From: Phytobacter ursingii
Lineage (GTDB): Bacteria; Pseudomonadota; Gammaproteobacteria; Enterobacterales; Enterobacteriaceae
Assembly: GCA_901456055.1 (NCBI GenBank)
Contig: CABDWT010000002.1
Coordinates: 1-64,000, forward strand
Reading direction: 5' to 3'
Length of the DNA: 64,000 bases
Part shown: positions 42,164-51,963 of the stretch, piece by piece
Numbering within the stretch: position 1 is the first letter of the stretch
How the letters are laid out: each line of letters opens with the position of its first letter
Notes under the pieces: model-generated
Databases searched by the model: none
Seen by the model: only the letters and a program-made list of their open reading frames with translations
Told to the model about the DNA's origin: nothing
Translations under genes and position numbers: made by a program

Positions 42164-42191
42164 ATGTTGGTGAATTGACAGGAGTCAGATT

Positions 42192-42215
42192 TACATACAT
42201 TTATGAATGTTTGTA
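42192..42215. promoter_or_regulatory. AcrR operator
   Basis: A 24-base near-palindrome beginning TACATACATT and ending AATGTTTGTA in the acrR-acrA gap. It differs from the E. coli AcrR site at only about two positions. The acrAB -10 region (GATAATATAA) follows at about 42227. Confidence 0.92.
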
Positions 42216-42304
42216 CCATAGCATGACGATAATATAAACGCAGCAATGGGTTTGGGACATTTGATCCATTGATCAATTTGAAATCGGACACTCGAGGTTT
42301 ACAT

Positions 42305-43504
42305 ATGAACAAAAACAGAGGGTTAACGCCTCTGGCGGTCGTTCTGATGCTTTCAGGCAGCTTAGCGCTTACAGGATGTGATGAAAAACCCGCTCAACAG
42401 GGCGGCGCTGCGGGCCAGGCGCCAGAAGTTGGCGTCGTCACGCTAAAAACAGAACCTCTGCAGATCACAACCGAACTTCCAGGCAGAACCAGCGCGTTTC
42501 GCGTTGCGGAAGTCCGTCCTCAGGTCAGTGGCATTATTTTAAAACGCAACTTCACAGAAGGTAGTGATATAGAAGCGGGTGTCTCGCTTTATCAGATTGA
42601 TCCAGCCACCTATCAGGCCTCTTATGAAAGCGCGAAAGGCGATCTGGCAAAAGCACAGGCTGCGGCAAACATCGCGCGCATGACCGCGTCTCGTTATCAG
42701 AAATTGTTGGGCACTAAGTACATCAGCCAACAGGATTATGATACAGCTCAGGCTGACGCACAGCAGGCAGATGCCGCTGTCGTTGCGGCAAAAGCCGCGG
42801 TTGAAACCGCGCGTATCAACCTTGCCTACACCAAAGTCACCTCTCCTATCAGCGGTCGTATCGGTAAATCATCCGTGACCGAAGGTGCGCTGGTGCAAAC
42901 CGGGCAAGCCACCGCTCTCGCTACTGTTCAGCAGCTTGACCCCATCTACGTCGATGTGACTCAGTCCAGCAACGACTACCTGCGACTGAAACAGGAGCTG
43001 GCGAACGGCACGCTGAAACAGGAAAACGGTAAAGCGAAAGTTGAGCTGGTGACCAACGACGGCGTGAAATACCCGCAGACCGGCACACTGGAGTTTTCTG
43101 ACGTCACCGTTGATCAAACTACCGGTTCTATCACGCTGCGCGCGATTTTCCCGAACCCGGATATGACGCTGCTGCCAGGTCTGTTCGTGCGCGCGAAACT
43201 CGAAGAAGGGACCAATCCGAATGCGCTGCTGGTTCCGCAACAGGGTGTGACCCGTACCCCACGTGGTGACGCTACCGCGATGGTCGTGGGTGAAGGCGAT
43301 AAAGTCGAAATCCGTAAACTCACCGCAACACAGGCCATTGGCGACAAATGGCTGGTGACAGATGGCCTGAAAGCAGGCGATCGCGTAATTGTGACAGGCC
43401 TTCAAAAAGTAAGACCCGGTGCGCAGGTAAAAGCACAGGAAGTGACCGCTGAGAATAAAGAGCAAGCCCCGGCCGGCGCGCAGTCACAGCAGTCTAAGTC
43501 TTAA
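42305..43504 (+). CDS. acrA: RND efflux periplasmic adaptor AcrA
   Basis: Lipoprotein of 399 residues linking AcrB to TolC. A lipobox LTGC puts the lipidated cysteine at residue 25. The order lipoyl (PQVSGIILKRNFTEGSDIEAG), alpha-helical hairpin, second lipoyl half (SPISGRIGKSSVTEGALV), beta-barrel and membrane-proximal domain is normal. The start at 42305 fits the signal peptide MNKNRGLTPL. It is the first gene of acrAB. Confidence 0.98.
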   Translation: MNKNRGLTPLAVVLMLSGSLALTGCDEKPAQQGGAAGQAPEVGVVTLKTEPLQITTELPGRTSAFRVAEVRPQVSGIILKRNFTEGSDIEAGVSLYQIDPATYQASYESAKGDLAKAQAAANIARMTASRYQKLLGTKYISQQDYDTAQADAQQADAAVVAAKAAVETARINLAYTKVTSPISGRIGKSSVTEGALVQTGQATALATVQQLDPIYVDVTQSSNDYLRLKQELANGTLKQENGKAKVELVTNDGVKYPQTGTLEFSDVTVDQTTGSITLRAIFPNPDMTLLPGLFVRAKLEEGTNPNALLVPQQGVTRTPRGDATAMVVGEGDKVEIRKLTATQAIGDKWLVTDGLKAGDRVIVTGLQKVRPGAQVKAQEVTAENKEQAPAGAQSQQSKS

Positions 43505-43526
43505 CTCAAACAGGAGCCGTTAAGAC

Positions 43527-46500
43527 ATGCCAAATTTCTTTATTGATCGCCCCATATTTGCCTGGGTGATCGCCATAATCATCATGCTTGCGGGGGGACT
43601 GGCGATCCTGAAGCTGCCCGTTGCGCAATATCCGACGATTGCGCCGCCGGCAATTCAGATCAGTGCGTCCTATCCCGGTGCTGATGCAAAAACGGTGCAG
43701 GATACCGTTACGCAGGTTATCGAACAGAACATGAACGGTATCGATGGCCTGCTGTATATGTCCTCCACCAGTGACTCCTCTGGTACGGTACAGATCACTA
43801 TCACCTTTGATTCTGGTACCGATGCGGATATCGCCCAGGTACAGGTGCAGAACAAACTGCAGCTGGCGATGCCATTACTGCCGCAGGAAGTTCAGCAGCA
43901 GGGTGTGAGCGTTGAGAAGTCGTCCAGTAGCTTCCTGATGGTTCTCGGTATGATCAGTACCGATGGTTCCATGACGCAGGAAGATATTGCCGACTATGTG
44001 GGTGCTACCATAAAAGACCCGGTTAGCCGTACGAAGGGTGTGGGTGACGTACAGTTGTTCGGTGCGCAGTATGCAATGCGTATCTGGATGGACCCGAATA
44101 AACTGAATAACTTCCAGTTGACTCCTGTCGATGTTATTACGGCCATTAAAGCGCAGAACGCCCAGGTCGCGGCAGGCCAGTTAGGTGGGACGCCGCCGGT
44201 GAAAGGCCAGCAGTTGAACGCCTCTATCATCGCGCAGACACGTCTGACCTCAACGGAAGAGTTCGGTAAGATCCTGCTGAAAGTTAACCAGGATGGTTCG
44301 CAGGTTCGTCTGCGTGACGTGGCGAAAATTGAGCTGGGCGGCGAAAACTACGACGTTATCGCCCGCTACAACGGTCAACCCGCATCTGGTCTTGGTATCA
44401 AGCTGGCAACCGGTGCGAATGCGCTGGATACTGCGAACGCAGTGCGTGCCACTATCGCCAAACTGGAACCGTTCTTCCCGCACGGGCTGAAAGTGGTTTA
44501 TCCGTACGATACCACCCCATTCGTTAAGATCTCCATTAACGAAGTGGTGAAAACGCTGGTTGAAGCGATCGTGCTGGTATTCCTGGTAATGTATCTGTTC
44601 CTGCAGAACTTCCGCGCAACGTTGATTCCGACCATCGCGGTACCCGTCGTACTGTTGGGCACCTTCGCCATCCTCTCAGCATTTGGTTATTCGATAAACA
44701 CCCTCACCATGTTTGGTATGGTGCTGGCGATAGGCCTGTTGGTGGATGACGCCATCGTCGTGGTAGAGAACGTTGAGCGTGTCATGTCCGAAGAGGGCTT
44801 GCCGCCAAAAGAAGCCACGCGTAAGTCCATGGGCCAGATTCAGGGCGCGCTGGTCGGTATCGCGATGGTTCTGTCGGCGGTATTTATTCCGATGGCCTTC
44901 TTCGGTGGTTCTACCGGCGCAATTTACCGCCAGTTCTCTATTACCATTGTTTCGGCAATGGCGCTCTCTGTACTGGTAGCGTTAATCCTGACGCCAGCGC
45001 TCTGTGCGACCATGCTTAAACCGATTGCCAAAGGCGATCATGGTGAAGGCAAGAAGGGCTTCTTTGGCTGGTTTAACCGCGTATTTGATAAGAGCACGCA
45101 CCACTACACCGACAGCGTAGGCAATATTCTGCGCAGTACGGGTCGTTACCTGCTGCTCTACATTCTTATCGTGATTGGCATGGCCATCCTGTTCGTTCGT
45201 CTGCCCAGTTCGTTCCTGCCCGATGAAGACCAGGGTGTGTTCCTGACCATGGCGCAACTTCCGGCGGGTGCGACGCAAGAGCGTACGCAGAAAGTGCTGG
45301 ATGAGGTGACCAAATACTATCTGGAAACCGAAAAAGATAACGTGAACTCTGTGTTTACCGTTAACGGCTTCGGCTTCTCCGGACGTGGTCAGAACACCGG
45401 TCTGGCGTTCGTATCGCTGAAAAACTGGGATGAACGTCCGGGCGAGAAAAACAAAGTGCCGGCGATCGCAGGTCGTGCAAGCGCGCACTTCTCGCAAATT
45501 AAAGATGCGATGGTGTTCGCCTTTAACCTGCCAGCGATCGTTGAACTGGGTACGGCGACGGGCTTTGACTTCCAGCTGATTGACCAGGCGAACCTGGGCC
45601 ATGACAAGCTGATGCAGGCACGTAACCAGTTGTTCGGAGAGATCGCACAGCATCCGGATCTGTTGGTCGGCGTGCGTCCGAACGGCCTGGAAGATACGCC
45701 GCAGTTCAAAATCAATATCGACCAGGAAAAAGCACAGGCGTTGGGTGTCTCGTTAAGTGACATCAATACCACGCTTGGCGCGGCATGGGGCGGTAGCTAC
45801 GTTAACGACTTCATCGACCGTGGCCGTGTGAAGAAAGTGTATGTCATGTCCGACGCGAAATACCGTATGTTGCCAAGCGATATTGGTAACTGGTATGTCC
45901 GTGGTGCAAGCGGCTCGATGGTGCCTTTCTCTGCGTTTGCGACATCGCATTGGGAGTATGGTTCTCCGCGTCTGGAACGCTATAACGGCTTGCCATCCAT
46001 GGAAATCCTCGGCCAGGCTGCTCCGGGTAAAAGTACCGGTGAAGCCATGGCGATGATGGAACAACTGGCCAGTAAACTGCCGACGGGTATTGGCTATGAC
46101 TGGACGGGCATGTCTTACCAGGAACGTCTGTCAGGTAACCAGGCGCCTGCACTGTACGCCATCTCTCTGATTGTGGTGTTTCTGTGCCTGGCAGCGCTGT
46201 ACGAGAGCTGGTCGATTCCGTTCTCCGTTATGCTGGTGGTCCCGCTCGGGGTGGTCGGTGCGCTGCTGGCCGCGACCTTACGCGGTCTGACCAACGACGT
46301 TTACTTCCAGGTAGGCCTGCTGACAACCATTGGCTTGTCGGCGAAGAACGCGATACTTATCGTCGAATTCGCCAAAGATCTGATGGATAAAGAAGGCAAA
46401 GGTCTTATTGAAGCCACCCTGGAAGCGGTACGTATGCGTCTGCGTCCAATCCTGATGACGTCACTGGCGTTTATCCTTGGGGTTCTGCCGCTGGTTATCA

Positions 46501-46676
46501 GTACGGGCGCAGGCTCCGGTGCGCAAAACGCCGTAGGTACCGGTGTAATGGGCGGTATGATTACCGCAACGGTACTGGCGATATTCTTCGTTCCTGTGTT
46601 CTTTGTGGTGGTACGCCGCCGCTTTAGCCGCAGAAGTGAGGATGTTGAGCACGCACATAAGGTTGAGCAACACTGA
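43527..46676 (+). CDS. acrB: RND multidrug efflux pump AcrB
   Basis: 1,049 residues, the E. coli length. Twelve spans and two large periplasmic loops. The proton-relay aspartates are in [16 protein letters not shown] (D407, D408) and the lysine in [15 protein letters not shown] (K940). The drug pocket is conserved with E. coli by eye. It trims out antibiotics, bile salts and dyes through TolC. GGAGCC upstream; 22 bases after acrA. Confidence 0.98.
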   Translation: MPNFFIDRPIFAWVIAIIIMLAGGLAILKLPVAQYPTIAPPAIQISASYPGADAKTVQDTVTQVIEQNMNGIDGLLYMSSTSDSSGTVQITITFDSGTDADIAQVQVQNKLQLAMPLLPQEVQQQGVSVEKSSSSFLMVLGMISTDGSMTQEDIADYVGATIKDPVSRTKGVGDVQLFGAQYAMRIWMDPNKLNNFQLTPVDVITAIKAQNAQVAAGQLGGTPPVKGQQLNASIIAQTRLTSTEEFGKILLKVNQDGSQVRLRDVAKIELGGENYDVIARYNGQPASGLGIKLATGANALDTANAVRATIAKLEPFFPHGLKVVYPYDTTPFVKISINEVVKTLVEAIVLVFLVMYLFLQNFRATLIPTIAVPVVLLGTFAILSAFGYSINTLTMFGMVLAIGLLVDDAIVVVENVERVMSEEGLPPKEATRKSMGQIQGALVGIAMVLSAVFIPMAFFGGSTGAIYRQFSITIVSAMALSVLVALILTPALCATMLKPIAKGDHGEGKKGFFGWFNRVFDKSTHHYTDSVGNILRSTGRYLLLYILIVIGMAILFVRLPSSFLPDEDQGVFLTMAQLPAGATQERTQKVLDEVTKYYLETEKDNVNSVFTVNGFGFSGRGQNTGLAFVSLKNWDERPGEKNKVPAIAGRASAHFSQIKDAMVFAFNLPAIVELGTATGFDFQLIDQANLGHDKLMQARNQLFGEIAQHPDLLVGVRPNGLEDTPQFKINIDQEKAQALGVSLSDINTTLGAAWGGSYVNDFIDRGRVKKVYVMSDAKYRMLPSDIGNWYVRGASGSMVPFSAFATSHWEYGSPRLERYNGLPSMEILGQAAPGKSTGEAMAMMEQLASKLPTGIGYDWTGMSYQERLSGNQAPALYAISLIVVFLCLAALYESWSIPFSVMLVVPLGVVGALLAATLRGLTNDVYFQVGLLTTIGLSAKNAILIVEFAKDLMDKEGKGLIEATLEAVRMRLRPILMTSLAFILGVLPLVISTGAGSGAQNAVGTGVMGGMITATVLAIFFVPVFFVVVRRRFSRRSEDVEHAHKVEQH

Positions 46677-46690
46677 TAGTGATGAATGAA

Positions 46691-46713
46691 AAGGCCGCGA
46701 AAGCGGCCTTTTC
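46691..46713 (+). terminator. Terminator after acrB
   Basis: AAGGCCGC-gaaa-GCGGCCTT followed by TT. A strong, compact rho-independent hairpin with a tetraloop, 14 bases after the acrB stop. Confidence 0.92.
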
Positions 46714-47194
46714 ATATTCCCTTCTCTGATCATTAAAACTCCGTATTGTCACTTTGTTTATTTTGTGCAGCCGTAATAACGCACAGAATTAATACGCCAT
46801 TAAGTGCGCATCTTATATACTTAGGTAAAATTCTTAATTGTCTGGTACAATCAGTTTAAGTAAGAATATTCCTGGTAATTAGCCGTTTTGGAATATTTAA
46901 ATAACCTTAAATATACAACAATGCCCCTAACTCAATGAAGAATAAGGGAACTTGCTGTTTTCGCACAAAAATTCTCGCATAAAAGAGGGAAATAAACGGG
47001 GGGTGATTTCTCCATTTTTGACGAGCAAAACGCGATAATTGTAATTTTTCGTAATAGCCCAATGAAATCTTTTTAAGACTGGCTTATAGTTAAATCAATG
47101 AGGAAAAGCAGCATATGCTGCTGGTCAGATCAGACGTTTCCACCCCGGAGCAGTGTTCAGTGAGTAAAAAAAGCGACTCAGAAGGGGATGTGTT
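46714..47194. other. Long AT-rich gap before tomB
   Basis: About 480 bases without a convincing gene, much more AT-rich than its surroundings, which suits silencing by H-NS and Hha. Near its end is a perfect 16-base palindrome AGCAGCATATGCTGCT (47107-47122). A possible out-of-frame leader ORF starts at 47115 and runs into tomB; it is weakly supported. The tomB promoter must lie here. Confidence 0.5.
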
Positions 47195-47569
47195 ATGGAC
47201 GAATACTCGCCAAAAAGGCATGATATCGCGCAGCTTAAATTTCTCTGCGAAACGTTGTACCATGATTGCCTGCTGAATCTTGAAGAAAGCCATCATGGAT
47301 GGGTTAACGATCCTACTTCGGCAATCAATTTGCAGTTAAATGAGTTGATTGAACATATAGCAACCTTCGCACTTAATTATAAAATTAAGTATAATGAAGA
47401 TAATAAACTGATTGAGCAGATAGACGAATACCTTGATGATACGTTTATGCTGTTCAGTAGTTACGGTATCAACACACAAGACTTGCAGAAATGGCGTAAA
47501 TCGGGAAACCGATTGTTCCGTTGTTTCGTCAATGTGAGCAAGGCTAACCCTGTTAGCCACTCCTGTTAA
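47195..47569 (+). CDS. tomB: Hha-toxicity attenuator TomB (YbaJ)
   Basis: 124 residues, about 90 percent like E. coli by eye. It acts as the antitoxin-like partner of Hha and affects biofilm formation; a conserved cysteine has been implicated in oxygen-dependent Hha destabilisation. AAGGGG lies upstream of the start. hha follows after 26 bases, so the two form an operon. Confidence 0.95.
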   Translation: MDEYSPKRHDIAQLKFLCETLYHDCLLNLEESHHGWVNDPTSAINLQLNELIEHIATFALNYKIKYNEDNKLIEQIDEYLDDTFMLFSSYGINTQDLQKWRKSGNRLFRCFVNVSKANPVSHSC

Positions 47570-47595
47570 ATATTTCAACCAGTAAAGGTAAAATC

Positions 47596-47814
47596 ATGTC
47601 TGATAAGCCATTAACCAAAATTGATTATTTGATGCGATTACGACGTTGTCAGACAATTGACACACTCGAACGCGTCATTGAAAAAAATAAATATGAACTG
47701 CCCGACCATGAGCTTACGGTGTTTTATTCAGCAGCCGATCATCGTCTGGCTGAACTAACCATGAATAAACTGTATGACAAAATCCCTCCTTCTGTGTGGA
47801 AATTTGTTCGCTAA
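47596..47814 (+). CDS. hha: Haemolysin-expression modulator Hha
   Basis: 72 residues, near identical to E. coli Hha (ending [11 protein letters not shown]). It binds H-NS and helps to silence horizontally gained genes. C18 (LRRCQTID), the residue linked to TomB, is present. Preceded by AAAGGTAAA. Confidence 0.97.
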   Translation: MSDKPLTKIDYLMRLRRCQTIDTLERVIEKNKYELPDHELTVFYSAADHRLAELTMNKLYDKIPPSVWKFVR

Positions 47815-47883
47815 GTCTTCCCGATGTTTATTTACGGTTTTAATTTTTCTATCCAGCGGCATTAGCAGGCGCATGTTATCTTC

Positions 47884-48450
47884 ATGAGCGAAGAAAAACG
47901 TAAAATGATTTCCGGCTTACCGTATCGACCTGCGGACGATACGCTACGAGCTGACCGCATGCATGCCAGAGAGCTGATTCATCGGTATAACCATTCCGCC
48001 CCTGACGAAAAAGCAGAACGCGCTGCGATTCTTGCTACATTACTTGGTCAAAGTTCCGGCGCATATATTGAACCAAACTTTCGCTGTGACTATGGCTACA
48101 ATATTTTTCTGGGTAAGGAATTTTACGCCAATTTCGATTGCGTCATGCTGGATGTTTGCCCCATCCATATTGGCGACAATTGTATGTTAGCGCCAGGTGT
48201 ACATATCTATACGGCAACACATCCGCTGGAAGCCAACGCGCGCAATAGCGGTCTCGAATACGGTAAACCGGTTCGCATTGGTAATAACGTCTGGATTGGT
48301 GGACGTGCGGTAATCAATCCAGGCGTGACTATTGGCGATAATGCGGTTATTGCCTCCGGCGCGGTGGTCGTAAAAGACGTTCCGCCGAATGTGGTCGTCG
48401 GCGGCAACCCCGCCCGAGTTATCAAAGCCATTCCGGGTGAAGCAATTTAA
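47884..48450 (+). CDS. maa: Maltose O-acetyltransferase
   Basis: 188 residues of the left-handed beta-helix (hexapeptide) family. It transfers acetyl from acetyl-CoA to maltose and glucose. The catalytic histidine is H113 in [10 protein letters not shown], and hexapeptide turns ([27 protein letters not shown]) are clear. In the E. coli order it follows hha and precedes ylaC. Confidence 0.95.
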   Translation: MSEEKRKMISGLPYRPADDTLRADRMHARELIHRYNHSAPDEKAERAAILATLLGQSSGAYIEPNFRCDYGYNIFLGKEFYANFDCVMLDVCPIHIGDNCMLAPGVHIYTATHPLEANARNSGLEYGKPVRIGNNVWIGGRAVINPGVTIGDNAVIASGAVVVKDVPPNVVVGGNPARVIKAIPGEAI

Positions 48451-48549
48451 CTGTTATCTTTTTTTGTCGATAAACTGTTACTTTTTTCACACAAAATGGC
48501 AACTTAAAATACGCTCTAATCGGCATATCCCCAAAGACGAAGGCGTGAG

Positions 48550-49017
48550 ATGACAGAGATCCAGCGGCTGCTCAGCGAAACAATCGACGACATTAATCAG
48601 CGTGAAAAGCGAGACAACCGTCCGCGCTTTAGTATTAGCTTTATTCGCAAACATCCTGGCCTGTTTGTCGGCATGTATATTGCCTGGCTCGCCACGCTTG
48701 CCGTCATGCTGCAATCAGAAACGCTGGTAGACTCCGTGTGGCTGCTGGTGGTGCTGTTCGTCTTATTGAACGGCTTCTTTTTCTTCGATGTCTATCCACG
48801 CTATCACTACGAAGATATCGATGTCCTCGATTTTCGCGTCTGTTATAACGGCGAATGGTACAACACACGCTTTGTCCCCCAGGAGCTTATCAGCGCCATC
48901 CTTACTTCTCCTGCGGTCGATACTGGGCGTAAGGCACAGCTCCAGCAGATGCTATCCCGCAAGGGAGAGCTTTCCTTCTATGACGTATTTACCCTTACCC
49001 GACCTGAAACTGTGTAA
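48550..49017 (+). CDS. ylaC: Inner-membrane protein YlaC
   Basis: 155 residues with two adjacent spans ([16 protein letters not shown] and [21 protein letters not shown]) and a cytosolic C-terminal part with [16 protein letters not shown]. Function unknown. Its last 23 bases overlap the convergent MocR gene, marking the point where the conserved backbone stops and an accessory block begins. Confidence 0.93.
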   Translation: MTEIQRLLSETIDDINQREKRDNRPRFSISFIRKHPGLFVGMYIAWLATLAVMLQSETLVDSVWLLVVLFVLLNGFFFFDVYPRYHYEDIDVLDFRVCYNGEWYNTRFVPQELISAILTSPAVDTGRKAQLQQMLSRKGELSFYDVFTLTRPETV

Positions 49018-50440
49018 TCAGTCGCGCCAGCGTTCGCACACTACCGGGAAACAGGCTTGCAGAAGTATTGCCATAGCCGAGAACCAGGCCACTTGATGCC
49101 GGCGAGGGTTGTAAATAAAAACGACTTAACGCATGAGGCGCAAGGCCAAACCCGCGCGCTTCACGCGTAACAGCCAGGTCATTGATTCCCGGTACCGAAA
49201 GCGTCAAATGCAGCCCACCGTCGCCACCCAATACCCGATGCTCCATGCTCAGCCCGGTCTGTAACGCCTCACGTAATTGCACCTGTCGCTTCCGGTACAA
49301 CCGACGCATCGCCGCGAGATGGCGCGCATAGTGGCCGTCCTCAATAAAATGCGCCAGAGTCAGTTGTTCGCTACGATGCCCGCCACGCAGCAGACTATTG
49401 ATAACCGGTGCCGCCGCGTGCGCCAGCGCAGGAGGCATCACCATAAAACCAATACGTAACGACGGAAAGAGCGTCTTGCTAAATGTTCCCAGGTAAACCA
49501 CCGGTGGGTCGGGAGTCATACCCAGCATGGCAGGTACCGGATCACCGAGATAGCGAAACTCGCTGTCATAGTCATCTTCGATGATCCAGCTTCCGGCGCG
49601 TATAGCCGCGTCCAGAATCTGCAAACGTCGGGCAGCACTCATTACATAACCCAGAGGATATTGATGCGAAGGCGAGGTATAGATAATGCGCGGCGGCGTT
49701 TCCAATGCCGCCAGCGTCATTCCCTCTTCATCAACCGGGATCCCCTCTACGTGCAATCCTGCCGCCAGAAAGGCGCTTTTCGCACCGTTGTAACCCGGCT
49801 CCTCTACCCAGGCACGGCTTCCAGGATCGCAGAGAAGATGAATGCATAACATCAGCGCATCCTGGGCGCCTTCGGTAATCACAATCTGTTCGACTTCACA
49901 ATGAATGCCTCTGGCCAGCGCGAGGTGTCGGGCGATAGCCGCACGCAGTCGCCGCTCTCCGCCTGACTCGCCATACCCCAGCAGCGCACTGCCCTCATTG
50001 CGCCAGACGCGCTCATTCAGCCTACGCCAGGTGGCCATAGGAAAATAGTTCACTGCAGGTAGACCTGGGGTAAAGGCAAGTGCCGGAGAGTTTCGCGTCA
50101 CCCCCTGTGGCAGGGTCCGCACCCGCTGTGCAAGGGAAACGACTGGCGCGTTACCTACAACAGGCGCACTGGCCAATGTCGATACCCGCGTGCCCTGCCG
50201 TTCACGCTGAACGAAGCCCTCAATAGCGAGTTGTTCCAGCGCGGCGTTAACGGTGTTTCGGGAAACGGCGAGTGTTTTTGCCAGCACGCGTGAGCCCGGA
50301 AGCAGCGAATGTGCTTTTAACGTTCCCTCCAGGATGGCATCCCGCAGTGCCACGTATAAGGCCCGCTGGCGCGTCAATCCGTTACGTTCTGCCAGCGCCG
50401 GGCGCAGCAACGCCTGTAACGCGTCCTCGGGAATATTCAT
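48995..50440 (-). CDS. MocR-family PLP-dependent transcriptional regulator
   Basis: 481 residues: an N-terminal GntR winged helix (about 22-88, [20 protein letters not shown]) joined to an aminotransferase-I-like domain. PLP would bind K322 (TFSKTLFPS), with the DDYDSEFRY segment (289-297) before it. Such regulators usually control the divergent gene; here that is an acetyltransferase 100 bases away, and a good inverted repeat lies between them. Effector unknown (PdxR- or GabR-like alternatives exist). Confidence 0.9.
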   Translation of the reverse strand: MNIPEDALQALLRPALAERNGLTRQRALYVALRDAILEGTLKAHSLLPGSRVLAKTLAVSRNTVNAALEQLAIEGFVQRERQGTRVSTLASAPVVGNAPVVSLAQRVRTLPQGVTRNSPALAFTPGLPAVNYFPMATWRRLNERVWRNEGSALLGYGESGGERRLRAAIARHLALARGIHCEVEQIVITEGAQDALMLCIHLLCDPGSRAWVEEPGYNGAKSAFLAAGLHVEGIPVDEEGMTLAALETPPRIIYTSPSHQYPLGYVMSAARRLQILDAAIRAGSWIIEDDYDSEFRYLGDPVPAMLGMTPDPPVVYLGTFSKTLFPSLRIGFMVMPPALAHAAAPVINSLLRGGHRSEQLTLAHFIEDGHYARHLAAMRRLYRKRQVQLREALQTGLSMEHRVLGGDGGLHLTLSVPGINDLAVTREARGFGLAPHALSRFYLQPSPASSGLVLGYGNTSASLFPGSVRTLARLITQFQVG

Positions 50441-50455
50441 CGCATCGCTCCTTCA

Positions 50456-50499
50456 TGGTCCCATAAAAATATAGCCTGATGGCACTTCTTATGGAACCA
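50456..50499. promoter_or_regulatory. Inverted repeat, probable MocR operator
   Basis: TGGTCCCATAA (50456-50466) and TTATGGAACCA (50489-50499) are an inverted pair with one mismatch, 33 bases centre to centre, about three helical turns. It sits between the divergent MocR and acetyltransferase starts. Function is inferred from position and symmetry. Confidence 0.6.
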
Positions 50500-50539
50500 G
50501 TGAAATTTTACGCTTGATGAATTGCAAAGAGGAGCCAAC

Positions 50540-51241
50540 ATGAGTCAACTGAATCAATACGGACAACCCGTGGGCGATGCCCTCCCCGACTGGCAGCCCC
50601 GCCCTTTTCCTGAACGTGTGACGCTTGAGGGGCAATATTGTCGCCTGGAACCCCTGCGGATAGAGCACGCACCGGCACTGTTTGCCGCCCATCGTCTGGC
50701 CGGAGATGGCAGTAGCTGGACATGGCTGCTGCGTGAACCGGAAAATGACGCCGAAGCATTCGCTTCATGGGTAACAAGCGTCTGTGAATTAAAGGACCCT
50801 CTTCATTTCACGGTCATAGATAACCGGACTCAGTCGCCAGTTGGGACACTTGCGCTCATGCGTATTGATGCTGCCCATGGCGTCGTCGAGGTAGGCAGTG
50901 TGCATTTTTCTCCCCTGCTTATGCGCACCCGCGCCTCTACCGAAGCGCAGTGGCTATTGATGCGTTATGCTCTGGAGACGCTGGGGTATCGCCGCTACGA
51001 ATGGAAATGTAATAGCCTGAATGAACCATCCCGTCGTGCGGCACTTCGTCTGGGCTTTCAGTATGAAGGGCGATTTCGTCAGGCGCAGGTTCTGAAAGGA
51101 CGCAATCGCGATACCGACTGGTTTTCCGTGATTGATAGCGAATGGCCGCGCCTGGATAACGCGTTTCAACAGTGGCTTGCCGCCGGAAATTTCATTGCCG
51201 ACGGCAAACAGTTGCAATCCCTTGAGAGCCTGCGCAGTTAA
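50540..51241 (+). CDS. GNAT-family N-acetyltransferase
   Basis: 233 residues of the RimJ/RimL type (Acetyltransf_3): [20 protein letters not shown] at the front and the acetyl-CoA-binding [27 protein letters not shown] later. The start at 50540 ([12 protein letters not shown]) has GAGGAG six bases upstream. Control by the divergent MocR protein is likely. The substrate could be a small amine or an antibiotic-like compound; not readable. Its stop overlaps that of rpmJ2 (TTAA). Confidence 0.87.
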   Translation: MSQLNQYGQPVGDALPDWQPRPFPERVTLEGQYCRLEPLRIEHAPALFAAHRLAGDGSSWTWLLREPENDAEAFASWVTSVCELKDPLHFTVIDNRTQSPVGTLALMRIDAAHGVVEVGSVHFSPLLMRTRASTEAQWLLMRYALETLGYRRYEWKCNSLNEPSRRAALRLGFQYEGRFRQAQVLKGRNRDTDWFSVIDSEWPRLDNAFQQWLAAGNFIADGKQLQSLESLRS

Positions 51242-51378
51242 CGTTTTTTCTTTCTTCCCTGCACCGCTTTAAAACGCGGATTAGATTTGCAAATCACGTA
51301 CAAACGCCCCTTGCGCTTCACTATCTGGCAGTCAGGGTGGCGTTGTTTCGCACTGCGTAACGAGTTCAGTACTTGCAT
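51238..51378 (-). CDS. rpmJ2: Zinc-independent ribosomal protein L36 (RpmJ2/YkgO)
   Basis: 46 residues, nearly identical to E. coli YkgO (opening [17 protein letters not shown]). It replaces the zinc-ribbon L36 when zinc is scarce. It lies three bases downstream of rpmE2 in one operon, under a Zur-type box. Confidence 0.96.
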   Translation of the reverse strand: MQVLNSLRSAKQRHPDCQIVKRKGRLYVICKSNPRFKAVQGRKKKR

Positions 51379-51381
51379 GAA

Positions 51382-51642
51382 TTAACCTCTTTTCGTGCCA
51401 ATAAAACGCCCGTAACGCTGCTGGAAACGCGCCGCGCTTCCCTCATTGCCCACCACTTTCTGTTTACCGGTGTAATACGGGTGAGAAACAGACGAGACGT
51501 CAATGGTCACGTAAGGGTATGTCACGCCTTCGAGCTCAATCTCGCGATCGGTTTTGATGGTCGAGCCAACTTTGAAATATTCGTTGGCGCTGGTGTCGTG
51601 AAACACCACCGTGCGGTAGTGCGGATGGATATCAGGTTTCAT
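51382..51642 (-). CDS. rpmE2: Zinc-independent ribosomal protein L31 (RpmE2/YkgM)
   Basis: 86 residues (E. coli 87). It lacks the CxxC pair of the zinc-binding L31 and takes its place on the ribosome in zinc limitation, freeing stored zinc. The start at 51642 ([16 protein letters not shown]) matches E. coli; a longer frame is spurious. A perfect 7-3-7 palindrome lies 17 bases upstream. Confidence 0.96.
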   Translation of the reverse strand: MKPDIHPHYRTVVFHDTSANEYFKVGSTIKTDREIELEGVTYPYVTIDVSSVSHPYYTGKQKVVGNEGSAARFQQRYGRFIGTKRG

Positions 51643-51658
51643 TTTGCCCTCACATGTA

Positions 51659-51675
51659 TTGTTATAACATAACAA
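51659..51675. promoter_or_regulatory. Zur box upstream of rpmE2-rpmJ2
   Basis: TTGTTATAACATAACAA is a perfect palindrome with a three-base centre and fits the Zur consensus core GTTATA-N-TATAAC closely. Its place upstream of zinc-free ribosomal genes supports zinc-dependent repression. Confidence 0.85.
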
Positions 51676-51834
51676 AAGTGTAGCGAAATTCTTTTCCCTA
51701 AGCAACGCCTGCGCCAAATGCATTTTTCGCAAAAGCAACGAACCCCGGACGGTCATAAATTAGAAAAGAACGTTATTGGTTGAATTCTTTGCCGTAAGGC
51801 AAGCTGGATCTAAATCACTTGTGAGGAAAGCATC

Positions 51835-51963
51835 ATGATGCGCTGCTGTTGTGCCCAACCCCGGACTCTAAAAATTATCACCTGCGAACGACTATTCGGA
51901 GAACACAATGAACGCGACAACCTTACCCATCCTCAATCTGGCCCACTACTTCAATCCCGCTGA
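51835..51963 (+). CDS. Short leader ORF with a run of three cysteine codons
   Basis: 42 codons beginning MMRCCCAQPRT; the run is TGC TGT TGT. AGGAAA lies seven bases before the first ATG, a better ribosome-binding site than that of many genes here. The ORF overlaps the first 56 bases of the downstream oxygenase gene in another frame and ends at TGA 51961-51963. Position, SD and the cysteine run suggest a cysteine-sensing leader peptide: slow decoding of the run would change access to the oxygenase start. No clear terminator hairpin is seen, so a translational mechanism is more likely. Not a recognised gene. Confidence 0.5.
   Translation: MMRCCCAQPRTLKIITCERLFGEHNERDNLTHPQSGPLLQSR

Noticed and set aside
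44982-45653. 223-codon minus-strand open frame opposite acrB
   Set aside because: Its composition mirrors acrB, and there is no promoter or start site for it.
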